Below, one piece after another: positions 44,311 to 56,199 of a stretch of DNA of 64,000 nucleotides (position 1 is its first letter; each line of letters opens with the position of its first letter). The stretch is taken from NCBI GenBank assembly GCA_015698045.1, contig BLAL01000259.1:744001-808000 (forward strand). The letters are read 5' to 3'. The notes under the pieces were generated by a model. That model saw only the letters and a program-made list of their open reading frames with translations, was not told where the DNA came from and did not search any database. This DNA comes from Rhizophagus clarus. Lineage: Eukaryota; Glomeromycota; Glomeromycetes; Glomerales; Glomeraceae. Both the position numbers and the translations under genes were made by a program.

Positions 44311-45182
44311 AAGTCACGGAAAAGCCAATGAGCTTATTATACTCTAATTATATTAAGGAAACACAGAAGACGAGTATTTCCATCGTATGGCTCTACTTGC
44401 ATTTATGAGTGTGCATTGTTTTTGAGTATGGCATAGGGTTATGTGCTCGTAGTACGCACCAAATGCTCACTGGCTAGTACTTCTGCTTTTTGTGCACAAA
44501 AGCCGTAGGTGCTATGATGTCACTAGGCGGTCCCCAAGCTGACTCGTATAGGAGGGCAAGCCGTGGTGCCCGTGGAAATGACACTTATCTCTACTATGTC
44601 ATGCTTGATTTTAGTATATACTAACATAATGTAAAAATCTTAAATAGGGATAATTTTTGCTGTAATGGAATTATTGGAGTATTGTCATTAACAAATCATT
44701 TATTTACGTATCTATTCCAGTTTGTAATGTATATTAAATTGTTTTCCCGGAATTCATAATTCTTTTTGTAATTGTATCAAACTTGAAAAAATCTAATGAT
44801 TAAATAAATCACTTATTATCATTTATATTTTTTTTTTAAACTGCAATTGTTCTTTAAATAAATTAATTTTTATAAGGATTTTTAATATACATAAAATACA
44901 AATATTGGACTTTTCGTTTTTATAGAAGCGAAATAATAAATATAATAAAATTATTTTCACCCTTAAATTACAAAATTAACACAAGTTTAAAATTTTATTT
45001 TCCTTACATGCGGATCATCGTTAATGATAAAGGCGCAGCTAATAACGGAAATATTTTTACCCTTTTTCCGAAGTGTAACATGGTACAAACACTTTTTTTT
45101 ATTTGTTAATGAAAAAAAAAAGAATATCCTAAAATATAATCATTGAAAAGTATATTTCTTTCTTAAATATTTTCTTAGAAAA
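44311..45182. other. GC-richer unknown segment, then upstream region of copy K
   Basis: 44330-44610 is distinctly richer in GC (GGCGGTCCCCAAGCTGAC, GGAGGGCAAGCCGTGG, TGGTGCCCGTGG) and has no open frame of note; it may be the body of the R2 transcript or another retroposon. At 45050-45095, CCCTTTTTCCG and TAACATGGTACAAAC correspond to the family promoter block. Confidence 0.4.
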
Positions 45183-46601
45183 ATGACGAAAGGATATTCA
45201 CTAGAACAAGATTTAAGATTATTAATAAATAATCCCAAATACAGCGATTTAGTAATTTTATGCGAAGATGAAAAGAAATTTCATGCTTGTAGAGCAATTT
45301 TGGCAGCAAGATCCGAAGTATTTGATAGACTACTTTATAATGGAATGAAGGAAAGTTATGAAAATCAGATTTCTTTTCCAAAGATTAATTCCGCTGGGAT
45401 GGAAATTATATTAGAATATACTTATACTGGATCAGTTAAAGAAGAATCTTTAACAAGAGATAATATTATTGAAGTTTTACATGCTGCAGATTATTTTCAA
45501 TTGACTGAACTTCAGAATTTTGTTGTGAAAACTTTCGAAAATTCATTAGAAAAGAATAGTGCAGAAAATTATTCACCGGAATTATTATCTAAGGCTGTGA
45601 ATACAATGTCACTAACGGAAGATAATAGTTTACTAAATTCATTGGTTGAAGCGGTAGCGAATATTCCATTAAGTACTATTGAATTTGGCCGATTGTCTAT
45701 TACAGGTCTTCAACATCTTTTATCTTGTACATATGAAAAAGAAATGACTTTTGCAACCCCAGAATATGAAGTTTTTCGATATAGTGCTATTCTTGCAGCA
45801 AAACAAGTTTCTAATGATGCATATACAACTCTTATGGAACAGTTACCAACCTTCGAACAAATGAACAATTCAGTTCAAGTGAAAAATAAATTTATTACCG
45901 ATCATCAAAAAGTTGCAAAAGAATTGGAACCCTTGGTTAAATTTATTGATTTCAGACGAATTAAAGGACAAATTTTAGCTGATGTTATCGATCCACTAGA
46001 AATCATCCCTTCTAAAATAATTTTAGATGTTTATCGACACATAGCAAGGGCAAATAATTCAGACTTAAATGATACTCGAGGAATACCAAAAAAGATAAAA
46101 AAGATATACGTTTGGGATGAAAAAGCGTGTGGATCAAATCTCATTATTAAGGATGATGGAAAGGTTGTAGAAGCACCAAAAAATTGTAATTCACATCAAA
46201 ATGTTAGAGCTAAAATGGCGTTACAGGATAAAGGCATTTTTGAATGGGATGTTATTATTGAGAAAAGTTGTAATTGGTCTTGGGTTGGAGTATGTGCATC
46301 AGAAAATTTTGATTATGAAAACTTTGCAGGAACTCAACCTACTGGATGGGTTTTGGGTTCCGGTGGTAAATGTAATTCTACTAGCGGATTTAATTATTGT
46401 CCGTCATTTGACAATGATGGTACAAAAATTACAGTTCATTTAGATATGAATGAAAGAACTTGTGCTTTTACAGTCAATGGTAAAAAATATCGGGAGGTAA
46501 CAGAATGGAATAATTTACCATCAAAACTTTACCCAGCAGTATCATTAATTTATCCTGGTCGCTTTCGAATTCAATCTCATCAAAAAAATATTGTATTATG
46601 A
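45183..46601 (+). CDS. BTB-BACK-SPRY protein, intact (copy K)
   Basis: A 472-residue frame starting MTKGYSLEQDL. BTB is at about 18-118 (YSDLVILCEDEKKFHACRAI), BACK-like at about 127-290 with the same insertion as copy E (ENSLEKNSAENYSPELL), and SPRY at about 308-465 (GIFEWDVIIEK, SWVGVCASEN, TGWVLGSGG, ITVHLDMNERTCAF, LYPAVSL). Its cysteine-bounded SPRY loop is the shortest among the readable copies (CNSTSGFNYC). The C-terminus is QSHQKNIVL, slightly longer than in most copies. It stands alone after the repeat desert and is convergent with the frameshifted copy L. A CUL3-adaptor role is inferred from architecture. Confidence 0.93.
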   Translation: MTKGYSLEQDLRLLINNPKYSDLVILCEDEKKFHACRAILAARSEVFDRLLYNGMKESYENQISFPKINSAGMEIILEYTYTGSVKEESLTRDNIIEVLHAADYFQLTELQNFVVKTFENSLEKNSAENYSPELLSKAVNTMSLTEDNSLLNSLVEAVANIPLSTIEFGRLSITGLQHLLSCTYEKEMTFATPEYEVFRYSAILAAKQVSNDAYTTLMEQLPTFEQMNNSVQVKNKFITDHQKVAKELEPLVKFIDFRRIKGQILADVIDPLEIIPSKIILDVYRHIARANNSDLNDTRGIPKKIKKIYVWDEKACGSNLIIKDDGKVVEAPKNCNSHQNVRAKMALQDKGIFEWDVIIEKSCNWSWVGVCASENFDYENFAGTQPTGWVLGSGGKCNSTSGFNYCPSFDNDGTKITVHLDMNERTCAFTVNGKKYREVTEWNNLPSKLYPAVSLIYPGRFRIQSHQKNIVL

Positions 46602-48326
46602 AAAATATTTTGTACTATATTTTATAATGTTCAAGGAATATATTAATATATAAGTGATCTAATAGTACTGTTATTTATATATATTTGTCATTTGCTTTAT
46701 AAAATTATGATAAAAAATAAAGATTTCAACTTTGGATATAATTATACAACATAAACATTTTCAGTTCATTCTATTAATTTGTGTTTATGATTACAATACA
46801 CTGTCTAATTGTTTCCAAAACGAATTTATATTTCTAACCATACTTTAATATGTACTGAACATATTCTGAAATGGAATTGAAATAAATCACAATTTTTTTT
46901 TGCAGTAAAAAAGAAAAGAATATCCGGTTAATAATTTTATACAAATAATTAAAATAATAAAGAAATTATGATTGTATTGAAAAATGCAATAAAATCATTA
47001 AATGACATTGAGAAATTTGATATTTTATAATTGGACAACCATATCGTATACATGTTAAAATCACGAGCCCAATATGGGAAACCAAACAAATTGTTAATTC
47101 TTGCTTATGTAAACAAGTTCCCATACTTTGTACTTAATCTTTGGGAATGTATACTATAGCACAGAAAAGCAAAACCAGGTGCGGTCTATAAGCATAACTC
47201 CGTAATCTTGTAGTCAGTTATATTCATACATACAAAGATAAGTAGTAATGCCAGGAATAATAACCTTAGTAAGGCCCTGTTAAAAATTTATGTTTGTCAT
47301 CCTTGACGAATATATTTTCATTGCAAATGTTCAACCACAACCTATATCTAATACAATATTTTGTCTGGAACTTTTAATTTTACAGCAGTTCGGGTAATTA
47401 TTGTTATAGATACTGTAGAATCGCAAGAGTAAAAAAAAAGTCGATGAAGATTTATTCTGCAGAAAAAATGTTTGCACGCAAAATAGACTTAGAGAACATT
47501 ATATAATAGACAAATTAATTATCAAAAAGTGAGAAAGACTTTCCTAAATATCTTCTTGCTCGAAACAATGATCATAATAATTTTAAGTCTTTTCGTGGAG
47601 GTACCTGAAGCATGGGTGGAAGAAATGAATATTGGTGCTGGTAATAATTGATTGTTTAAACAGCAAAGAAGTTACCGATCACAAAATAATCTTTGCGTTA
47701 CAACTGCATTAATGTTGAAATCCGAACCTTGACAGGTTGGACAGAGGGTCGAAGCTCACATTGCAGTGCAGATATCTATTCTTTTCGCCCACATATGCAA
47801 TGGTCGGACATTGCTCAATATATAACACCATAGCCATTACTGGTCAAGAAATGTGCCAGGGTCTATAAAAAGTTGGTTGAAAATGACGCGTTCGCTACGC
47901 CATTCAGCCAAAAGTCATGTGCCAATGATTTTTGGATGACATGTATCTATCCACTTTTTCAATTTAAGTTAGAAGTCGAGTTTTTTTATGAATTTCGTTA
48001 ATACGGAGAATATGAGCCTCCTTGTTTTTTGATCATTTTAAGTTTGCAAGATTAGCTAGTAATTTATTGTGTTGATTATAATGATAGTAACGAAATTTAA
48101 AATTTTAAATTTTTATAACTTCCTACATCGATATCACTTCCGAAACTGACGCTAGATAGAATGAATATTTTTTACCAACTATTGGAATTACTCAATGGAA
48201 AATGAAGAATAATACGATTCTTCTTATATCACGCAGTAAAATAATAGAATGGGAAAATTTAAAAATTTTTATTTTCAGTAAAAAGGAAAAATATATACAA
48301 AAAAAAATTAAACTTGTGCTAGCATT
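46602..48326. other. Convergent spacer, possible decayed repeat
   Basis: 46602-47000 is AT-rich 3' flank. 47030-47960 is less AT-rich, with words such as GGTTGGACAGAGGGTCGAAG and GACGCGTTCGCTACGCC, but every frame is broken. It may be a degraded transposon or gene; I cannot assign it. Confidence 0.4.
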
Positions 48327-49716
48327 CTAATTTTTTTGATGAGGACGAATTCGCAAACGACCGGGATAACATAATGATACTATCGGATAAAGCTTTAATG
48401 GCAAGTTATTCCATTCTAACATCTCTCGATGCTTTTTACCATTGACTGAAAAAGCACAAGTTCTTTTGTTCATATCTATATGAACTGTAACTATTGTACC
48501 ATCACCAAATGAAGGACAATAAACTGACCTTTTAGCAGAATTAACACATTGACCACTGGAACCTAATACCCAGGAAGTAGGTTGATCTCCTGCAAATTTT
48601 TCATAGTTTACCATTTCTGATGCACAAACTCCAATCCAAGCATATTCACAATCTTTCTCAACAATAACATCCCATTCAAAAATTCCTTTATCTTTTTTAA
48701 TCTCTAATTCTGCTTTAGCTCTAACACATTGGCATGATTTAAGACAACTTGCAGCACGCACAGTTTGTTCATCATCTTCAATAATAAGTTTTGTTCCATA
48801 TCCTAATGACTCGTTATCCCAAACATAATCAGATTCATTAATTGTTGTTCCTAATAATGCTATATATCGATAAGCGTCATAAATTATTTTATTTGGGATG
48901 ATTTCTAGTGGCTCAATAATTTCAGCTAATATTCGAGCATCAATTTTTTTGAAATCAATTAATTTTACTAAAGGTTCCAATTCTTCAGCAACTTTTTGAT
49001 TATCGGTAATAAATCTATTTCCTACTTGAACTGAATTATTCATTTGTTCCAAGATTGGCAACCGTTTTATAAAGGTTCTGTACGCATCATCAGAGACTTG
49101 TTTTGCTGCTAAAATTGCGCTATAGCGAAAAACTTCATATTCCGAGGTTGCGATGCGCTTTTTTTTTTTCATGTGTAATAGATAAAAGAAATTTAAGACC
49201 TACAATAGATAATCGACCAAATTCAACTGTTATTAATGGAATAGTTGCGATCATAACATCGACCAGCAAATTAAGGAGACTATTATTTTTTATTGATGGC
49301 ATTTTTTCTGATAGTTTAGATAATAATTCCGGTAAATAATTTTTTGCCAAATAAATATTGTTTACGATTTTTGTAATAATATCCTGAAGGTCTGTTAATT
49401 GAAAATAATCAGCAGCATGAAAAGCTTCAACCGTATTATCTTTCGTTAAAGAATCTTCTTTAACTGATCCTGTATAAATAAATTCTAAAATAATTTTCAT
49501 TCCAGCTGAATTAATCCTTGGAAAAGAAATCTTGTTTTCGTAAGTTTCTTTCATTCCATTATAAAGTAATCCATCAAATACTTCGGACCTTGCTGCTAAA
49601 ATTGCTCTACAACCATGCAATCTCTTTTCATCTTCACATAAAATTTCTAGATCACTATATTTTGGATTATTTATTAATAATCTTAAATCTTGGTTTAACG
49701 AACGTCCTCTCGCCAT
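48327..49716 (-). pseudogene. BTB-BACK-SPRY gene with a single homopolymer frameshift (copy L)
   Basis: The 5' frame (49716-49135, MARGRSLNQDLRLLINNPKY) encodes BTB and half of BACK, and ends shortly after an 11-nt T-run (A-run in sense) at 49159-49169. The 3' frame (through 48327) continues with IATSEYEVFRYSAILAAKQ, the rest of BACK and a complete SPRY domain (GIFEWDVIVEK, AWIGVCASEM, SWVLGSSGQC, VTVHIDMNKRTCAF, LYPIVSL). Only the run length (one extra or two missing A) separates the frames. It could be a real pseudogene, an allele, or a sequencing or assembly error in the homopolymer. Its pre-SPRY region has extra cysteines (RAASCLKSCQCVRA) and lacks the RGK linker. Confidence 0.88.
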
Positions 49717-50685
49717 TCCTTTTCTTTTTTTTTTTATTTGAAAAGAAATTTTTTACTCATTTATCTTTTAGTTCCCACACAACAATAATTTGGATTAACT
49801 CCATGTGAGCGTTTTTCCAAAACGGAATTTGTTTATTAATTAAGATTTTTTAGCAATTAACCAGTTTTTTTACTAGTTTTTTTTATTGGCATAATGAAAG
49901 ATGTTTGTGCCACGCTTCTTGCTTGGCCTTTTCGAATTTTCGAGTTTTTATGATCAGTTTACGGTTAGCTTGATTGCTAAATAAAGCTTAAGGATTCGTC
50001 GTTTTTATAGATGCATTTCATGTTTAACGCTATACCTCCTCATTCTGGTTTTTTAAGAATAGGGTATTAATATATACAAAAAAAAAAAATTTTGTTTTAC
50101 TTTTAAAGTCTAAATTCAACTGGTTAAATCAAGAATAAAAATTAAAATGAAATCCCCACAATTAATTTGCCCACAACAACAAAATGATTACGTTAATTTT
50201 ACGTTTTTTTATTAATTAATATAATTGATTATTAATTGGTAAATTATTTTTACTTCAAGATTAAAATTAAAATTAAGAACGACAATAAACATAACATTGC
50301 AGGTTTTACAGCTGAGCGATAGTTTTTTTTAACAAAGCACTGACGAAGGATCGCTATTAAATATGGTAATTAAAATATAATTTCTATATTTTCCTTAAAA
50401 GACTACCTTTAGTAGTGCAACTGTTTGGATTATATCCCAAGGATTCCATTACTATCATCCACTTTAACAGTTGATATAGTGTGAAATTTATTACCGCAGA
50501 TTTCATGAGGCGAGAATCCATCACGAGATCTGTGAATTACTTCACTCCATTTTGATTGATTATTTTTAGTTAATACTTTTTAAATTAACTTCTTTAGTTA
50601 TATTTTGTTATAATTGTTAATTGTCTTGAAGTCATGATCTATAAAATGCTAATATTCCTTATTATTTAAAAATATAGAATTCAAT
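49717..50685. other. Upstream region of copy L and AT-rich intergenic
   Basis: The leader holds an A/T-rich tract at 49722-49760. No gene was recognised up to the retrocopy. Confidence 0.45.
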
Positions 50686-50705
50686 AAAAGGAATTAATCG
50701 TTGTA

Positions 50706-52586
50706 AGACCTTCGCACTTGGCTTCGAGAGGCGCAGCAAAAAGCTCGTGACCTGACATCCCAGCTAGCCAAAAAAGAAACCGAGGTGAAAGTTAAGGAAC
50801 GAATTATATTGCAGAAAAATGATAAAATAGCAAAATTACTCAAAGGAGGAGGAGAAACGAGACAATCACTTAATTTGGAAAGGTCGAAAAATACTCGAAT
50901 AAAGAACTTGATCGAAAATGGAGAGATAGACGGTAATCGGTCTAATAGAAGAAAAATCGACAAGCGCAACAAACCGCAAGAAAATTATATCTAAAATAGC
51001 GTGGATCCGACACGATTGATCGACGTGTCTAATTATAGCAACAAATCATGTGATTATACGATATATGATTTTTCGAGTAGAATACCGGACGAAGATATTT
51101 ATAAGATTTTATCGACTTTTAAAGAGGGTTTAGCTATAACCTGTTTGCGAATTAAAAGATAAAGGAAATACAAGACGGTTAAAGTCACAATGCAATGGGA
51201 ACATACATGTATTAATTATGAGACGATGGATTCATGTAATATTACGCTTCATCATAACGGGGAAAAACTTTGAACGCGTTGGTTTAAAGGAGATATGAAA
51301 CTCCAGGATATTAAAGACTACACCCGACATAAAATGTACAGGCAAGTAGGTAGAAATACTGCAGTAAATAGAGAGATAATGGATATGGATACCTACGCGA
51401 CAACGTATAAAGAGAAATATGATTTACTATTTGCTAGGGTGATTCGAATTAACGAAACGAAATATCTGGAAGCAACATTCAAGACGGAAGAGGGTATGAA
51501 AAGACGCGCAATTCAGATAAGTATACGAATCGGATATCGGCTAATCGTTTGCATATGTATTTGCCACAGAAAACGTTATCAGAAAGAAAGGGCAGTCATA
51601 TTAATGAGTGCGTCGATAATAGAACAAAGGAACCAATCAAAGATTATAAAGACGATGTTGTCGTCGTTAATGAACATGAAGATAGTGAAAATCAGCATGA
51701 TACTAAGTTGAAAGACGTTCCGACCTAACTCCCCAATGAATTACACGATGAAAAGACAGCAAACCCAGAAATTGACGATATGGAAGATTTAGACACGAAT
51801 GAAGAATATAAAAGATATATAAAGATTGGATTTGAGTACGTCATACGAAACGAGCAAGAGTATATGAAATATATAATGGAACGATACAAGGTTAACGGGT
51901 ATCGAAGTTTTGAAATCCCTGAAAGTGGATATAAATTTAAATATCACGAGGCGCATTTTACGACTAAAGAATTGATGATATAAGAAACAACCAGAATAGA
52001 TAAAATATTTTTGAAAACACAAGAAGAAATCAATTTTGAAGAAGTGAAAATACTTAAAGATCACGCACCACAGAATTACGTGTCAATGACATATTCGCAA
52101 CTGGACAATGTCGCCAAGGAACAATCGAAAGAAGCAATATTCGAATTTCATAGATTAAATGATCTATGTAGCAAAAACTAGGAGAAGAGAAAATAGAAGA
52201 TCTTGATCCAAATGAAAATAACAAACGAAAGAAGAATCGAGAGGATACGTTATACCGAACGAAATTTGGTGCGAAAAGCGCAAAAGAGAATAAGGAATGA
52301 CGTTTTTTTGGTTTCATCAACTAGTTTAGTTTATAGATAGGATCTATAGATAGTCGTTTGATATATATATAGTAGTAAAGATAAAAGATAAAATAAGTAA
52401 GACATAAAAAACAGAATATAGTATAAAATTTCTAAAAAAAAAAATGGCGTTGGTATGTACTAACGGCTTTATTAGGTTAAATTGATATAGGGAAGTATTA
52501 ATTACTTTTCTAATGTATACAATATTGATATATGTTCTTTTTTCACATTAAAATCAATAAAATATGCATTTACCAATAATAAAAAA
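50706..52586 (+). mobile_element. Poly(A)-tailed retrocopy of a coiled-coil gene, 20-bp target duplication
   Basis: The 20-mer AAAAGGAATTAATCGTTGTA flanks the insertion (50686-50705 and 52587-52606). The right end has AATAAA near 52557 and then an A-run. Reading starts inside a frame at the left edge: DLRTWLREAQQKARDLTSQL followed by a Lys/Glu-rich coiled coil to a stop at 50994. Further broken frames follow (51016-51161; 51295-51711; 51780-51983, with GFEYVIRNEQEYMKYIMERY). There is no intron-like gap and no reverse transcriptase or endonuclease motif. I read it as a 5'-truncated retrocopy, either of a host mRNA or of the non-enzymatic part of a non-LTR element. The parent protein is not one I recognise. 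Confidence 0.75.
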
Positions 52587-52606
52587 AAAAGGAATTAATC
52601 GTTGTA

Positions 52607-52957
52607 TTAGATGATAATTTAAATTTTTAGGTTTCGGTACCTTTTTTGACCGATCTCTTAGTAGGCAATTTTTTACGTGCGTGATAAAATGATGATTTTA
52701 ATAATTGAACCTAAATTGCGATGCATTTATTCAATTTATTGAATATTCTCCTTTATTTTTACGAAAAACTGAAATAATTTAATAGAAAAATGAGGTCCGT
52801 TACATTCTTTTATACATTTAGTAGTATTAATAATTAATTGTATTACGATCATACAAAAAAATATATCTTTTTCTGCTTTAGTAATTTAATTTGTAAAAAT
52901 ATTACAAATGTTCTAAAATATACGTAATAAAATTTGGGATAAACTGATATTTTAATT
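52607..52957. other. AT-rich intergenic
   Basis: No gene seen between the retrocopy and the next relic. Confidence 0.5.
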
Positions 52958-54712
52958 TTTTCGATGAAGCTGAATTTGAAAGAAGCTAGGATATCTTAAT
53001 GATGCCACTGGGTGAAGTTTTGATGGTAAATTATACCTTATTTTCCAATAATTTGTTCCATTGTTCGCAAAAGCATATCCGTGCCTAAATGAACTGTAAT
53101 TTTTGCGCCATCTCCAAACCTAAGTTAATTATTTGTTCCTTTACTAGAATTATAACATTCATCGCCAGAACCAAATACCCATCCAATAGGATGTATTTTA
53201 ATTTCTGACGCGCATATTCGGCCCAAGTAATTCACATACTTTCTCAATGTTGACATCCATCCAAAAAATGCTTTTATTTCTTAATGCTTTTACATTATGG
53301 TATGAAAAGCACCTATATGAGGCAAGTACAATTTTTCACCTACTAATATGACTTAAATTCAAATTGGTAATGGTTCAATTACATCAGCAATTAATCCTTT
53401 AGTATAATTATTTTTACTGTAATTGAATTCTCTATTTGTTTTAAGGTTATTTATTGTTCTACCCTATAAAAAATAAGTGTCCGGATAATGTCCAGAAAAT
53501 GTCCGGAAAAAAATTCTAAAATATTGTCCAGAAATTCTGGACACTGTGTGTCCGGAAACTGTTCCGAAAACACTGCATTTTCGGGATATTAGGAATTTGT
53601 CCTGAAATTGTCCGGAAATGTATTTTCGTAAAATTTTGCCACAAAAGATGATCAATGGATAGATGATCATCATTATTCCTTAACCCAAAATTTTTATATC
53701 ATAGATATATAGTATTTTTGCCTGCTCTGCAATTTTAATTAGTACGACAGAAAAGGTTTTGAATGTCAGTTTTGTGCTTTTTGCATTTTTTTACAAAATT
53801 AATTTATCCTTTTTTGGAAATAGTATCCAGAATTTGACCTGAACTTTTTCATGTCCGGAATTTGTCTATCTGGTTTTTTTACTATGTCCAGAATTTGTCC
53901 AGGTTTAACTGTCCAGAATTTGTCCAAAATTTTATACCGAACAAATACTGGACGAATTCAGGACAAAGTTAGGACATGTCAAAATTTTAAGTATCAGAAG
54001 TGTTTCAGACATGTACCAAAAAAGTGGACATTTTCCGGACACATCAGATTTATTCCGGACATTTTCCAGACATTTTTGATAACATTTTCCGGACATTTAT
54101 TTTTTATAGGGCTATATAAGTTTTGTACGTATTACTTGTAACTTGTTTGCTACTAGAATAACGCTATCGCGAAAAACCTCATACTCCAGGGTTCGAAATT
54201 TATTTCTTTCTAATATGCAATATCATCAAATTCAATATTATCTAATGTCGTAGTTGTTACTTCTTCCCCAACAAATTAAGAAGGATGTTACTTTCTATTA
54301 AAGGTTTTTTCAAACTTTGATAATAATTCCGAGGAAATGATATTTACAAATTAGTATTCTTCATGGTTTTTGAAATAATATCCTGAAGGTCAGATAATTG
54401 AAGATAATTAGCAGTGTAAAAGCTCAACTGCATTATCTTTTTTCATTAATTAGTACCTCATATAAATATATTCAATATAATTACTTTTCCAGAGAATTGA
54501 ACGTTGGAAATAAGATTTGTTTTTTTATAACTCTCTTTCATCCCATTATAAAGCAATCCATCATGTACTTCAGAACTTGCCGCTAAGATTGCCAGATTGC
54601 CTTACAAACATGTAATTTCATCTCAACAGTTTCACGTGATTTTCATATCACTATATTTTGGATTATTTATTAATAATCTTAAATTATGTCTTAACGAATA
54701 TCCACTTACCAT
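52958..54712 (-). pseudogene. BTB-BACK-SPRY relic interrupted by a transposon (copy M)
   Basis: Starting at MVSGYS (ATG at 54712), decayed BTB and BACK sequence runs to about 54112. A 650-bp TIR element follows, then 53461-52958 holds the rest with large deletions and a degenerate SPRY (WVFGSGDEC, VHLG, VASLRYPSF in shifted frames). Frames are broken throughout. The insertion lies in the segment equivalent to TLIELLPT of the paralogues, a different site from the one in copy J. Confidence 0.85.
53462..54111. mobile_element. 650-bp TIR element, copy 2 (in copy M)
   Basis: Nearly identical to 34135-34782 over its whole length and in the same orientation. Both ends read CCCTATAAAAAATAA inward and the triplet CTA is duplicated at 53459-53461 and 54112-54114. 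Subterminal TGTCCGGA words are arranged as in copy 1. No transposase is encoded. Confidence 0.93.
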
Positions 54713-56199
54713 TACTTTTAAAAAAAAGAGACATTTTTTTTTTTTTAGAAATAGAAATTTGTTTTATTATAATTCCGTTTTCGGATTAAGGCAAATAATT
54801 GCAACGTAAAAAGTTCAGACGGAAAAGACTTGCTTTGCAACTTTTTAAAATGTACGGAAAATATTTCGAACTTAAAACTTTTATGTGTACTTGCATAAAA
54901 ACATTGATTATGTGCGCAAACACTGAACTTGAAATAATATTGAAAGCATTGTAAACTATTAAAATCAAATAAAATTACTAGATTTGAGCATTCTCATGCA
55001 ACATAATCTCTGATTTTAATAATATTAATTTAAGAACACGTGTTCTTTTTTTTTTATAATATACAGTATAATATAATAAATGAGCGAACTGTAAGAAATA
55101 TTCGTTTTCTTTGTAACTCTTAAAAAGCATTAATAAAAATTCATTTTCTACCGTGAATATCAGGTTTTGGTCAAAACATAAGCATCATATTAAAGAAATA
55201 ATTGAAAGTATTTAGTGGAATACAGTAAATGTTGATATTAAATAATAAAAATTTCTTATTGTTCCTGTTAGGAATGAAAACAGTCTAATCTGTAGTGTTG
55301 CATTAACCATAATCACAATAAGATTAAAATGAATTAGAATCATCATCTCAAAGATTTTGAATGTTTAATTTACACAAAATCAAGAAAAAATAAAGATTAA
55401 ATAATGAGGCCGATAATAGAGTAGAGTTTTCACCTATAGTTAAATATCTGAATAATTATTCCTTGTATTATAAGTATATCTTGGTAGAATACGTCCCAGC
55501 GAAAATCCTCTTTGGAAAAAAATTCGGTTTTCATAACTTCCCTGCATTCTATTATTTAAAATACTGTTAAAATTGATCACAATTATTTTGCTTTTTCATA
55601 TATATTTAATATCACCACAGTATATTTATTAATTCTCAAACCCTATTATAATAAATGTTTTTATTGATTTTTTTTTTCAAAAAGAAAATGGAAATATTTA
55701 TAAATTATGATGAATATCATACATTTAGGTCCCCAAGAAAAAAAGAAATATCTAGCTGTAAGCATTTAAAAAATTTCGGTTTACAAAATATATTAAATCT
55801 TACAACTTACTTACACAATACGAATAAAAAGTATTTAAGATAATCTTTTCAAGAGTTGCCGATTTATTGCGTAGTAAAGAAGTTTAAATTTTTAAATTCT
55901 AGTAACCTTTCGCATCAATCTTTTCGAATCCAAATTATTGCATGATTTTAATAGTAAAAACTAAACATATTCGAATATTCTCTCATTTTTTATCAATTAT
56001 TGGCATTACTCGATAGAAGAAGGAGATCGTTACAATTCTTTCTATATATCAAGTAGTATTTGATATTAAATCAATGGACACTATAAATATTAAACCATAT
56101 TTTTATTGTATATAGTACAATACATAAACTAATTTCATCAAAAAAAAAAATAAAATAAAATAATAATTAATAAATAAACACATAATCATAAAATTTGTA
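54713..56199. other. AT-rich intergenic, nothing recognised
   Basis: An A/T tract at 54718-54746 is the leader of copy M. The rest contains only short frames; a 62-residue frame at 55655-55843 has no recognisable domain. Confidence 0.5.
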
